Assembly: GCA_019235415.1 (NCBI GenBank)
Contig: JAFAKN010000505.1
Span: forward strand, 1-43,667
Origin: Alphaproteobacteria bacterium
GTDB lineage: Bacteria; Pseudomonadota; Alphaproteobacteria; Reyranellales; Reyranellaceae
Direction: 5' to 3'
Length of the DNA: 43,667 nucleotides
How positions within the stretch are numbered: position 1 is the first letter of the stretch; each line of letters begins with the position of its first letter. The notes under the pieces were generated by a model, which saw only the letters and a program-made list of their open reading frames with translations, was not told the DNA's origin and searched no databases. Below, one piece after another: positions 1 through 7,085 of the stretch. The translations under genes were made by a program, and so were the position numbers.

Positions 1-216
1 GGCGTCGGCGGTGACGCTCTTCTTGCCGAAATTGAGCCAGGCGAACCAGCCGCTCGCGCCGTCGATCAGCGGCGGAAAGGCGCGGCTCGCATCGCCCCCG
101 GGCGGCTCGACCTTGATCACCTCGGCGCCGAAGTCGGCAAAAAGCCGCGCGGCATAGGCGCCGGCCGGCAGCTCGCCCAGCTCGACGACGCGTACGCCCG
201 ACAATGGCTCGGTCAT
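1..216 (-). CDS. CaiB/BaiF-family (class III) CoA transferase, N-terminal part; cut by window edge
   Basis: Only the first 72 codons are in the window. The protein opens with MTEPLSGVRVVELGELPAG, followed by the family's typical stretch ARLFADFGAEVIKVEPPGGD and then a GW.AWLNFGKKSV segment, which together are diagnostic of formyl-CoA/carnitine-type class III CoA transferases (CoA moved between carboxylic acids through an aspartyl-CoA anhydride). The catalytic Asp lies beyond the edge and cannot be checked. The gene follows the luciferase-like monooxygenase on the same strand and is probably co-transcribed with it. The start at 216 is the last of five ATGs carried by a 14-bp tandem repeat and is the only one that opens into the long frame. 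The exact acid used cannot be told. Confidence 0.88.
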   Translation of the reverse strand, partial: MTEPLSGVRVVELGELPAGAYAARLFADFGAEVIKVEPPGGDASRAFPPLIDGASGWFAWLNFGKKSVTADA

Positions 217-275
217 TGGGGATCGGTCATTGGGGCTCGGTCATTCGGGCTCGGTCATTCGGGCTCGGTCATTCG
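206..275. repeat. Five tandem copies of a 14-bp unit spanning a gene junction
   Basis: Five 14-bp units run head to tail (206-219, 220-233, 234-247, 248-261, 262-275; plus-strand consensus GGCTCGGTCATTCG). The last three are identical and the first two differ at one or two bases. On the minus strand each unit holds ATGACCGA. The upstream monooxygenase stop (TGA, 271-269) overlaps the first ATG (272-270), and the CoA transferase starts at the fifth (216-214). The array therefore looks like slippage expansion of an original ATGA stop/start overlap. Confidence 0.9.
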
Positions 276-1252
276 GCGGCGTGCGCCGGCCGGAAGCTCG
301 GCATGACGAAGCGGGCGAAGGCGCGCAGGTTGCCGATCGAGGCGTTGGGATCGACCAGCAGGATGTTGGTCGCGCCGACCGCCTCGAGCTCGCGCAGCTT
401 GGCGATCACTTCCTGCGGCAACCCGAGCAATGGCGCGGTGTCGTCCTCAAGGCGCTCGGGCATGGGCTCGCGGGCGAGGTCGCCGATTACGCTCAGCACC
501 CGCCTGCGCGCCGCCCAGGCCTCGGCACGCTCGCTCTCGTCGTGGAACATCTGCAAGGGCCGCGTCGTCGCCACCATGGTGGGATCATACCGCCGGCCCA
601 CCCGCCCGCATTCCTCGCGGAAGATCTCGATGCGGCGCGCGACCTGGTCGATCTGCGCCAGCTGGTCGAGCAGCAGGTTGTAGCCTTCCCGCGCGGCGTG
701 GCGGATGGTCTCCGGGTTGCCGGTGCCGATCCAGAACGGCGGATGGGGCCGCTGCACCGGCTCGGGCTCGACGACGATGTTGTCGTACTGCCAGCGCTTG
801 CCGTGATGGCTGAACCGGCCCTCGCAGGTCCACGCCTTGCGGATCACCTCCATCGCTTCGTCGAACCGCTCGCCCGCCTCGGCGAGGGGAATGCAGAAGC
901 CGTCGAACTCGCGCTGGCGATAACCCTTGCCGATGCCGAAATCTACGCGGCCACCGCTCAATAGGTCGAGCGTGGCGACCTGCTCGGCGATCAGGACCGG
1001 GTTGTGCCAGGGCAGCACCACGACGGCAGTGCCGAGCCGGATATGGCGTGTCTTGGCGGCGAGATAGGCGAGAACCGTCATCGAGGCGGAGACCTGGCCG
1101 TGACCAGTGAAATGGTGCTCGACCATGAACAGCTGGCGGAAGCCGAGCTTGTCCGCTTCGGTCGCGTACTCGATGAAGCTGGAATAGCCGTGGCCGTCCT
1201 GAGGGCTGGAGCCGCGCTTGGTGCGCGCACCGCCGAACACACCGAATTGCAT
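269..1252 (-). CDS. LLM-class flavin-dependent oxidoreductase (bacterial luciferase family)
   Basis: A 327-residue TIM-barrel monooxygenase of the luciferase-like family (PF00296), which uses FMNH2 (or F420) supplied by a separate reductase to oxidise an organic substrate in the cytoplasm. Recognisable pieces are MQFGVFGGARTK at the N-terminus, MVEHHF (residues about 43-48), LPWHNPVLIAEQ near 90 and SGGRVDFGIGKGY near 110. The frame stays open upstream to 1366, but 1252 is preferred because the family begins with this beta strand and AGGGACGG lies just before it. It is followed by the CoA transferase through a repeat-expanded stop/start overlap, and is divergent from the liv operon. The substrate is unknown; luciferase-like enzymes are too varied to assign one from sequence alone. 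Confidence 0.85.
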   Translation of the reverse strand: MQFGVFGGARTKRGSSPQDGHGYSSFIEYATEADKLGFRQLFMVEHHFTGHGQVSASMTVLAYLAAKTRHIRLGTAVVVLPWHNPVLIAEQVATLDLLSGGRVDFGIGKGYRQREFDGFCIPLAEAGERFDEAMEVIRKAWTCEGRFSHHGKRWQYDNIVVEPEPVQRPHPPFWIGTGNPETIRHAAREGYNLLLDQLAQIDQVARRIEIFREECGRVGRRYDPTMVATTRPLQMFHDESERAEAWAARRRVLSVIGDLAREPMPERLEDDTAPLLGLPQEVIAKLRELEAVGATNILLVDPNASIGNLRAFARFVMPSFRPAHAAE

Positions 1253-1382
1253 GTTTCCGTCCCTGCGATTTTGCCGCCGATCATAGCCCAACGGTAAAAT
1301 GGTACTAGGCAACCGAGCGGCCTTTCGCGCACACTGCGGCACGACGCGAAGGCGAAATATCGCCACGTGATGGGGAGGAAAG

Positions 1383-1424
1383 ATGCCGGTTGTCTGGCTG
1401 GGCTGCGTGCGGCGCGCGGATTGA
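1383..1424 (+). CDS. Possible 13-residue leader peptide before livH
   Basis: A short frame reads MPVVWLGCVRRAD and stops at 1422-1424, seven bases before the livH ATG at 1432. It has the best Shine-Dalgarno of this junction (GGAGG at 1374-1378, four bases before the ATG), whereas livH at 1432 has no clear one. Four of 13 residues are Val or Leu. It could couple translation into livH or sense branched-chain aminoacyl-tRNA; alternatively the same Shine-Dalgarno serves a TTG start for livH at 1390, in which case this peptide is not real. Confidence 0.35.
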   Translation: MPVVWLGCVRRAD

Positions 1425-1431
1425 CGGCTGC

Positions 1432-2307
1432 ATGGACGTGTCGCTCGACCTTCTGTTCAACGCCGTCATCTCCGGGCTGCTTCTGGGCGGTTTCTATGCC
1501 GCGGTGTCGCTCGGCGTGGCGATCTCCTTCGGCCTGCTCGACATCGTGAACATCGCCCATCCGGCCTTCATCCTGCTCGGCTCCTACGTCGCTTTCACCG
1601 CCAACACGGTGCTGGGCATCGATCCGATCCTGGCATGCCTGATCGCCATGCCGGCATTCTACCTGCTCGGCATGCTGGCCTATCAGGTCTACTACATCGC
1701 CTTCGAGCGGCGCGATGACCAGTCGCTGCGCGGCCTGTCGTTCTTCTTCGGGCTGCTGTTCATCACCGAAGTGACCCTGGTGCTGATCTTCGGCGTCGAC
1801 TACCGCCTGGTGCAGGCCGCCTACATCGGCCCCAGCCTCAAGCTCGGCATCGTCGAGCTGCCGCTGCGCTTGCTGGTGCCGTTCCTGGTATCGATGGTGA
1901 TGGTGGTGACCTTGCAACTCTTCCTGTCACGCACCTTCGTGGGGCGCGCCGTGCAGGCCGTCGCCCAGGACCAGGGGGCGCTGCGGCTGATGGCCGCCAA
2001 CCCGGTCAAGATCAAGCGCATCGCCTTCGGCATCTCGATCGCAACCGCGAGCCTCGCCGGCGCCTTCCTGATCATCATCCAGCCGGTCGAGCCGTCGATC
2101 GGCCGCGACTACATCGGCCGCGTCTTCGCCATCTGCGTCCTGGGCGGGCTGGGCAGCTTCCCCGGCATGGTGATCGCCGCCATGACGCTCGGCATCGCCG
2201 AGAGCCTCACGGCCACCTTCTTCGGTCCGTCATGGGCGCCGGCGGTGTCGTTCGGCGTCCTGCTCCTCACGCTTGCGGTCCGGCCCAGTGGCATCCTTGG
2301 CCGATAG
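1432..2307 (+). CDS. livH: Branched-chain amino acid-type ABC transporter permease LivH
   Basis: A 291-residue inner-membrane permease of the LivH family (PF02653) with about eight hydrophobic segments. Family signatures are GLLLGGFYAAVSLGVA at the first helix, SFGLLDIVNIAHP following it, and GGLGSFPGMVIAA near residue 240. It pairs with LivM to form the membrane pore of an importer for branched-chain amino acids or related amides/carboxylates. ATG 1432 fits the usual start of the family; an in-frame TTG at 1390 would add 14 residues and lie closer to the only good Shine-Dalgarno. The 3' end overlaps livM by 20 bases, so the two are translationally linked. Confidence 0.92.
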   Translation: MDVSLDLLFNAVISGLLLGGFYAAVSLGVAISFGLLDIVNIAHPAFILLGSYVAFTANTVLGIDPILACLIAMPAFYLLGMLAYQVYYIAFERRDDQSLRGLSFFFGLLFITEVTLVLIFGVDYRLVQAAYIGPSLKLGIVELPLRLLVPFLVSMVMVVTLQLFLSRTFVGRAVQAVAQDQGALRLMAANPVKIKRIAFGISIATASLAGAFLIIIQPVEPSIGRDYIGRVFAICVLGGLGSFPGMVIAAMTLGIAESLTATFFGPSWAPAVSFGVLLLTLAVRPSGILGR

Positions 2308-3259
2308 GCAGGCCCAGCCGGGCTGGGGTGCGCTGCCTTTCACACTCGGCCTGGTCCTCGTCGCCGCCCTGATCTTTTCGATCGGCCGCTGGATCGACAA
2401 CAGCTACGTGTTCTTCGCGGGCTACGTCGTGGCCCAGTATATCGTGCTGGGCACCGCCTGGAACATCTTGGGCGGCTACACCGGCTACGTGAACTTCGGC
2501 ATCACCGCCTTCTTCGCCATCGGCGCCTATTCGACCGTGGTGCTCTACAAGCTGGTGCCGGCGGTGCCGCTGCCGGTGATGATCGCGGTGGGCGGTGTGC
2601 TGGCCGGCCTGGTCGGCTTTGGCACCGGCTATCTGACCTTGCGCCTGCGCGGCGTATTCTTCTCCATCGCCACCTTGGCGATGGCCGTGGTGGTGCAGAC
2701 CCTGATCACCAACTGGGACTTCGTCGGCGGCGCGCGCGGCGCCTACGTGCTGCGGCCGCGCACCGCGCCGCTGATCGGCGGCGAGTACGTGCAATACCTG
2801 TTCCTGGTGATGCTCGGCCTCTGTGTGCTGGCGCTGGTGACGGCGCGCTCGATCGAACGCTCGGCGCTGGGCTACGGCTTCGCCGCCATCCGCGACGACG
2901 AGGCCGCTGCCGAAGCGTCCGGCGTGCCGACGCTGCGCCTGAAGCTGATCGCCACCGCGCTCTCGGGCGGCTTCATGGGCATGGCCGGCGCCCCGTTGCC
3001 CTACTACGTGACCTATCTCGATCCCTCCTCGGGCTTCAGCCTGAACTACGCGGTGAATGCCATCGCCATGCCATTGATCGGCGGCACGTCGAGCTGGCTG
3101 GGACCGGTGATCGGCGCCGTTGTGGTCGGCGGCCTGCAGGAATATATCCGCGTCACGATCTCCTCGGCCGTCAACGTCCTGGTGGCGGGCGTGCTCCTGG
3201 TGGTCTTCGTGATCGCCGCACCTCAAGGCATCGTCGGCCTGTTCCAGAGGAAGCGATGA
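2288..3259 (+). CDS. livM: Branched-chain amino acid-type ABC transporter permease LivM
   Basis: A 323-residue permease with the LivM signatures WNILGGYTGYVNFG (about residue 57), GFAAIRDDEAAAEASGV (the EAA-like loop that docks onto the ATPases, about residue 197) and GGTSSWLGPVIGAVV near residue 268. It forms the second half of the pore with LivH. The start is taken as GTG 2288, inside the end of livH; TTG 2273 and TTG 2297 are other in-frame choices. Its TGA stop (3257-3259) is followed by a 135-base palindromic element rather than directly by livG, which is unusual for this normally tight operon. Confidence 0.92.
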   Translation: MASLADRQAQPGWGALPFTLGLVLVAALIFSIGRWIDNSYVFFAGYVVAQYIVLGTAWNILGGYTGYVNFGITAFFAIGAYSTVVLYKLVPAVPLPVMIAVGGVLAGLVGFGTGYLTLRLRGVFFSIATLAMAVVVQTLITNWDFVGGARGAYVLRPRTAPLIGGEYVQYLFLVMLGLCVLALVTARSIERSALGYGFAAIRDDEAAAEASGVPTLRLKLIATALSGGFMGMAGAPLPYYVTYLDPSSGFSLNYAVNAIAMPLIGGTSSWLGPVIGAVVVGGLQEYIRVTISSAVNVLVAGVLLVVFVIAAPQGIVGLFQRKR

Positions 3260-3290
3260 GCTCCGCGGCGGCTGATTCCCTTCTGGCATT

Positions 3291-3425
3291 CCTCCCCAAG
3301 CGAAGCTTGGGGAGGTGTCGGCGTCTTACGCCGACGGAGGGGTCATGGCGCGGAGCGCTCAAGAGTCATGACCCCTCCGTCCGCTGCGCGGACACCTCCC
3401 CATCGCGGGTTCCGCGATGGGGAGG
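3291..3425. repeat. Large imperfect palindromic (REP/BIME-like) element between livM and livG
   Basis: The stretch begins CCTCCCCAAGCGAAGCTTGG and ends with CGCGATGGGGAGG. The two halves are inverted copies: each has an outer hairpin (CCCCAAG..CTTGGGG on the left, CCATCGCGG..CCGCGATGG on the right), then GGAGGTGTC/GACACCTCC, a GC hairpin, and GGAGGGGTCATG/CATGACCCCTCC about a central 19-base spacer. It is 12 bases from the livG start, and its right edge forms part of livG's Shine-Dalgarno (GGAGGAGAAG, 3421-3430). It may attenuate or insulate the livG-livF half of the message. Confidence 0.88.
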
Positions 3426-3437
3426 AGAAGAAACGCC

Positions 3438-4158
3438 ATGACCGCGCTCCTGCAGGTCGACGGGGTCGGCAAGCGCTTCGGTGGGTTCGTGGCGCTGGAG
3501 GGCATCGCGCTCGAGGTCGAGGAAGGCGAGCGGCTGGGGCTGATCGGGCCCAACGGCTCGGGCAAGTCGACCCTGGTCAACTGCATCTGCGGCACGCTGC
3601 GCAACGAGCTGGGCGAGGTGCGGTTCGCCGGCCAGCGGCTGGACGGCCTGCCGGCGCACGAGCGCACGCGGCGCGGGCTGGCGCGCAGCTTCCAGCTGCC
3701 GCGGCCGTTCGGCAGCCTGTCGCTCGCCGAGAACCTGCGCATTCCCATCCTCTATGCGGTGAACGCGCGCGGCCAGGCCATTTCGGGCGGGGCGATCGAC
3801 GGGCGCTGCCGGGCCATCTTGGGCGAGGTGGGGCTGGCGGCCAAGGCCGACCGCCTGCCGCGCGACCTGACGCAGATCGAGATGCGCAAGCTCGAGCTCG
3901 CCCGCGCCATGGCGGCCGAGCCCAAGCTCCTGATCGCCGACGAGGTGATGGCCGGCTTGAGCCATGCCGAGGTCGACGAGATCATCGCGCTCTTGATCCG
4001 GCTGAACGGCCAGGGCGTCACGGTGATCATGATCGAGCACATCATGCGCGCGGTCATGGAGTTCTCGCAGCGGCTGGCCGTGCTGGTGGCCGGCCGCAAG
4101 ATCGCCGACGGCGAGCCTGCGGAGGTCGTGCGCGACCCCGAAGTCGTGAGGGCGTACC

Positions 4159-4169
<11 letters not shown>
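3438..4169 (+). CDS. livG: Branched-chain amino acid-type ABC transporter ATP-binding protein LivG
   Basis: A 243-residue ATPase: Walker A GPNGSGKST (about residues 37-45), Walker B LLIADEVMAGL (about 160-170) and the switch His in IEHIMRAVMEF near 200. The ABC signature is not LSGGQ: the matching place reads DLTQIEMRKLELARAMA, lacking the two glycines. This resembles a known Liv subgroup in which LTLxxRKxLExARAL replaces the classical signature, so it is probably functional in a heterodimer with LivF. ATG 3438 is set by the strong GGAGGAG before it, which comes partly from the palindromic element. The last 11 bases overlap livF. Confidence 0.9.
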
Positions 4170-4890
<721 letters not shown>

Positions 4891-4892
4891 TG

Positions 4893-4926
4893 TCTTCCGG
4901 ACCGCGCGCGTCCCGCGCGCTCATGA
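4893..4926 (+). repeat. Left 34-bp terminal inverted repeat of the RAYT unit
   Basis: It begins TCTTCCGGACCGCGCG and ends GCGCGCTCATGA. The terminal TCATGA carries, on the minus strand, the TGA (4923-4921) that ends the RAYT reading frame. Confidence 0.88.
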
Positions 4927-5558
4927 GCCGTAGGGGACCGGGAGCTCAAGGTCAGCGAGAGTAGGGCGGCGGAAACGAGCCGAACTCCATCGCCATGCTG
5001 CGGTGGTGGTGACGAGGCCCGCTTTCACGGGGTTGTTCTCGAGTACTCGATCGTGCGCACAAGATGGCCTTCGTCTCGAATAAACCTGTCAAAATAATCC
5101 TTGTGCCAGAATGGTCCAACGCGACCGAGCTTTTGGTTTGCCTGTTTGGCTGAAAACGACTTCCAAGTGTGGAGGATTGCACCGATACGATTGCCTTCGA
5201 TCGGATTGACGACCGTGTGGACGTGATTGGGCATGATGCACCACGCAAGGAGGCGATAGCGTTGGCTATCGAAATGCAGGAGTGCTTCTTCCGTCAGTTG
5301 TGCGATAGCCGGTTCTCCGAGCCAACACGCGCCGAGACCGCTATCGAGCTTTCGATCAGTCTCGGCGAGATTGTCCTGCAACTCGGCCAGTACCTGCGCT
5401 ACGGCTCTGGGCAGGCTGTCCGCCAGCCGGAAGGTGACAAATTGAATCGTCTCGGCGGAGTCGAACTGAGGCAAGTACCCGCGCGAGTGCCAGCCTTTGT
5501 GGGCCACTCTTTCTTCCCGTGGGTTGTGTGCACCTCCATGCGACGGTGCCTCCGTCAT
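4921..5558 (-). pseudogene. REP-associated tyrosine transposase (RAYT), frameshifted near its C-terminus
   Basis: From ATG 5558 the frame gives the standard RAYT N-terminus GWHSRGYLPQFDSAETIQF, the HUH-type motif in MPNHVHTVV, and WHKDYFDRFIRDEGHL with the expected nucleophilic Tyr. Just after VRTIEY the frame runs into TGA at about 5025, but shifting frame at about 5041-5043 restores ENNPVKAGLV, then WRWSSARF, the family's conserved C-terminus, ending at TGA 4923-4921. One base appears to be lost at TAC-TC-GAG. RAYTs are single-strand endonucleases related to IS200/IS605 TnpA that process REP hairpins. The shift removes about 34 conserved residues, so the protein is likely inactive unless the shift is programmed or is a sequencing error. 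Confidence 0.85.
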
Positions 5559-5588
5559 GAGCGCGCGGGACGCGCGCGGTCCGGAAGA
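5555..5588 (-). repeat. Right 34-bp terminal inverted repeat of the RAYT unit
   Basis: This is the exact reverse complement of 4893-4926. Its terminal TCATGA carries, on the minus strand, the ATG (5558-5556) that is the likely RAYT start. Confidence 0.88.
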
Positions 5589-5600
5589 TTCCGGCAAGAG

Positions 5601-6869
5601 TTATTTCTTCGGATCGTAGGGGTAGACGATCTTGCCGGTGCGGTACTTGGTCGGCCAGAGGATGACCTCGGTCTTGGGGTCCTTGAACTGGTCGACGCCG
5701 TTGCCGCTGACGCCCTGGAACTGCACGGCCATCACCTGCGCGGTGTCCCACTCGCCCTCGGCGTTGAACTTCACGTCGCCCACAACCGTCTTGAAAGTCG
5801 CCTTGCGCGCGTACTCGGCGAGCTTGCCGTCGTCGGTGCCGCCGGTCGCGGTCACCGCCTGGGCCACTACCTGCATCAGCGAATAGCCGAACGGCGGCAG
5901 GTAGTAGCCCAAAAGGTCGACGCCGGCATCGGCCGCCTTGGCCTGGTACTTCTTCAGGAAGTCGCGGCCCTCGTCGGAGGCGAAGCCGGCCCACGGCAGC
6001 CAGAAGTCGTAGACCACGATGTCGTTCAGGAGCGGCCCGAGCTGGGTCTTGATGGCGGTCGCCTGCAGCCCGACCATGCCGCCGCCGTACATCTTGGGCT
6101 TGAAGCCGGTCTCGCTCGACGCGCGGATCAGGCCTACCGAATCGGGTGGGTAGGAGCAGGCGAAGAACATGTCGGGATTGGTCGCCGCGATGGCGCGCAC
6201 GATCGGCGTGTAGTCGGCGGTGTTGGGCGGATAGGTCTTGTCGTAGACCATCTTGATGCCGAGCTTCTTCACGATGTTGCGCACGCCCTCCATGGCGTTG
6301 CGCGGGAACTCCGCGTCGGCGCCGACCAGAGCCAGGGTCTGCGGCTTGGGATTCTGCTCCATCGCCACCTCGAAGAAGCCCTCGGCGAAGGACTCCTTGG
6401 GCCGCGGCCCGCCGGTCGGCGTCATGGAGAAATAGCGCGGATAGTGGAATTCGGAGTTCACCGCGAGCCCGAGCAGCGAGAAGAACGTGCGATCGTGCTG
6501 CATGACGATAGGCATCGCCGGCGCGATCATGTTGGTGGCGTAGCCGCTCACGATCACGTCGACCTTGTCGACGTCGAGGAGCTTCGTATAGAGGCCGGGA
6601 ATTGTCGAAGGATTGGATTGGTCGTCGTAGTAAATGAGCTTTACCGGCCGACCCAAGAGGCCGCCCTTGGCGTTGATGTCCTCGGCCGCGATCTGCATCG
6701 CCAGCAGCGCCGCCTTGCCGTTGGGCGCCAGCCCGCCGGTCAGCGCCATGCCGAAGCCGATGGTGAGCGGCTTGCCCTGCGCGCGCGCCGCGCCGCCAAT
6801 GGCGGTGATCGTGGTCGTGGCCGCGCCGGCCACGGCCAGCTGATTGAAGGTGCGACGCCTGATGCGCAT
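5601..6869 (-). CDS. Periplasmic substrate-binding protein, branched-chain amino acid type (LivK-like)
   Basis: A 422-residue type I periplasmic binding protein. It starts MRIRRRTFNQLAVAG, a plausible Tat-type or long Sec signal, cleaved after an A-R-A stretch near residue 30. The mature part begins LTIGFGMALTGGLAPNG and continues with AAEDINAKGGLLGRPVKLIYYDDQSNP, the classical LivK ligand-binding start. GGGAGGATC precedes ATG 6869. It faces the livHMGF operon tail to tail across the RAYT unit, so it is probably that transporter's binding protein but on a separate promoter. The ligand is unknown; family members bind amino acids, amides or small aromatic and aliphatic acids. Confidence 0.88.
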   Translation of the reverse strand: MRIRRRTFNQLAVAGAATTTITAIGGAARAQGKPLTIGFGMALTGGLAPNGKAALLAMQIAAEDINAKGGLLGRPVKLIYYDDQSNPSTIPGLYTKLLDVDKVDVIVSGYATNMIAPAMPIVMQHDRTFFSLLGLAVNSEFHYPRYFSMTPTGGPRPKESFAEGFFEVAMEQNPKPQTLALVGADAEFPRNAMEGVRNIVKKLGIKMVYDKTYPPNTADYTPIVRAIAATNPDMFFACSYPPDSVGLIRASSETGFKPKMYGGGMVGLQATAIKTQLGPLLNDIVVYDFWLPWAGFASDEGRDFLKKYQAKAADAGVDLLGYYLPPFGYSLMQVVAQAVTATGGTDDGKLAEYARKATFKTVVGDVKFNAEGEWDTAQVMAVQFQGVSGNGVDQFKDPKTEVILWPTKYRTGKIVYPYDPKK

Positions 6870-6974
6870 GAACGATCCTCCCAGATCTGGTTTTGCGGCG
6901 ATCCTAGAGGGGGAAGTGCGGGAAGGGAAAATGGATTCTGTGCAATCTTCCTATGCTCCTCACCTCGGCCTCCC

Positions 6975-7044
6975 TGTCATCCCGAGCGTAAGCGAGGGAT
7001 CCTTCTTGTAGCCTTAAGGATCCCTCGCTGCGCTCGGGATGACA
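6975..7044. repeat. REP-like palindrome, family A (short form)
   Basis: An inverted repeat of the shape TGTCATCCCGAGCG..GCGAGGGATCC, a loop of about 15 bases, and the mirror GGATCCCTCGC..CGCTCGGGATGACA. The match can be extended by a few bases outward on both sides. It fills the gap between the monooxygenase gene and the downstream binding-protein gene on the same strand. Confidence 0.9.
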
Positions 7045-7085
7045 GAGGGACGCGGGGGGAGAGGAACATGAGGGTTGATCCTCCA

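Larger units (their letters stand above)
4893..5588 (-). mobile_element. RAYT unit bounded by 34-bp perfect inverted repeats (REPtron-like)
   Basis: Bases 4893-4926 and 5555-5588 are exact reverse complements over 34 bp, and each is itself a GC-rich hairpin (CGCGCGCGTCCCGCGCGC). Between them lies one gene of the REP-associated tyrosine transposase family. Known RAYT genes are flanked by their cognate REP palindromes, so this is a self-contained REP/RAYT unit sitting between the convergent livF and a binding-protein gene. No target-site duplication is evident at the edges (TGTCTT on the left, AAGATT on the right). Confidence 0.82.

Noticed and set aside
3256..3441. A 61-codon frame starting in an ATGA overlap with the livM stop
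   Set aside because: Most of it is the translated palindromic element and it runs out of frame into livG; no conserved content, no useful Shine-Dalgarno beyond AGAGGAAG inside livM.
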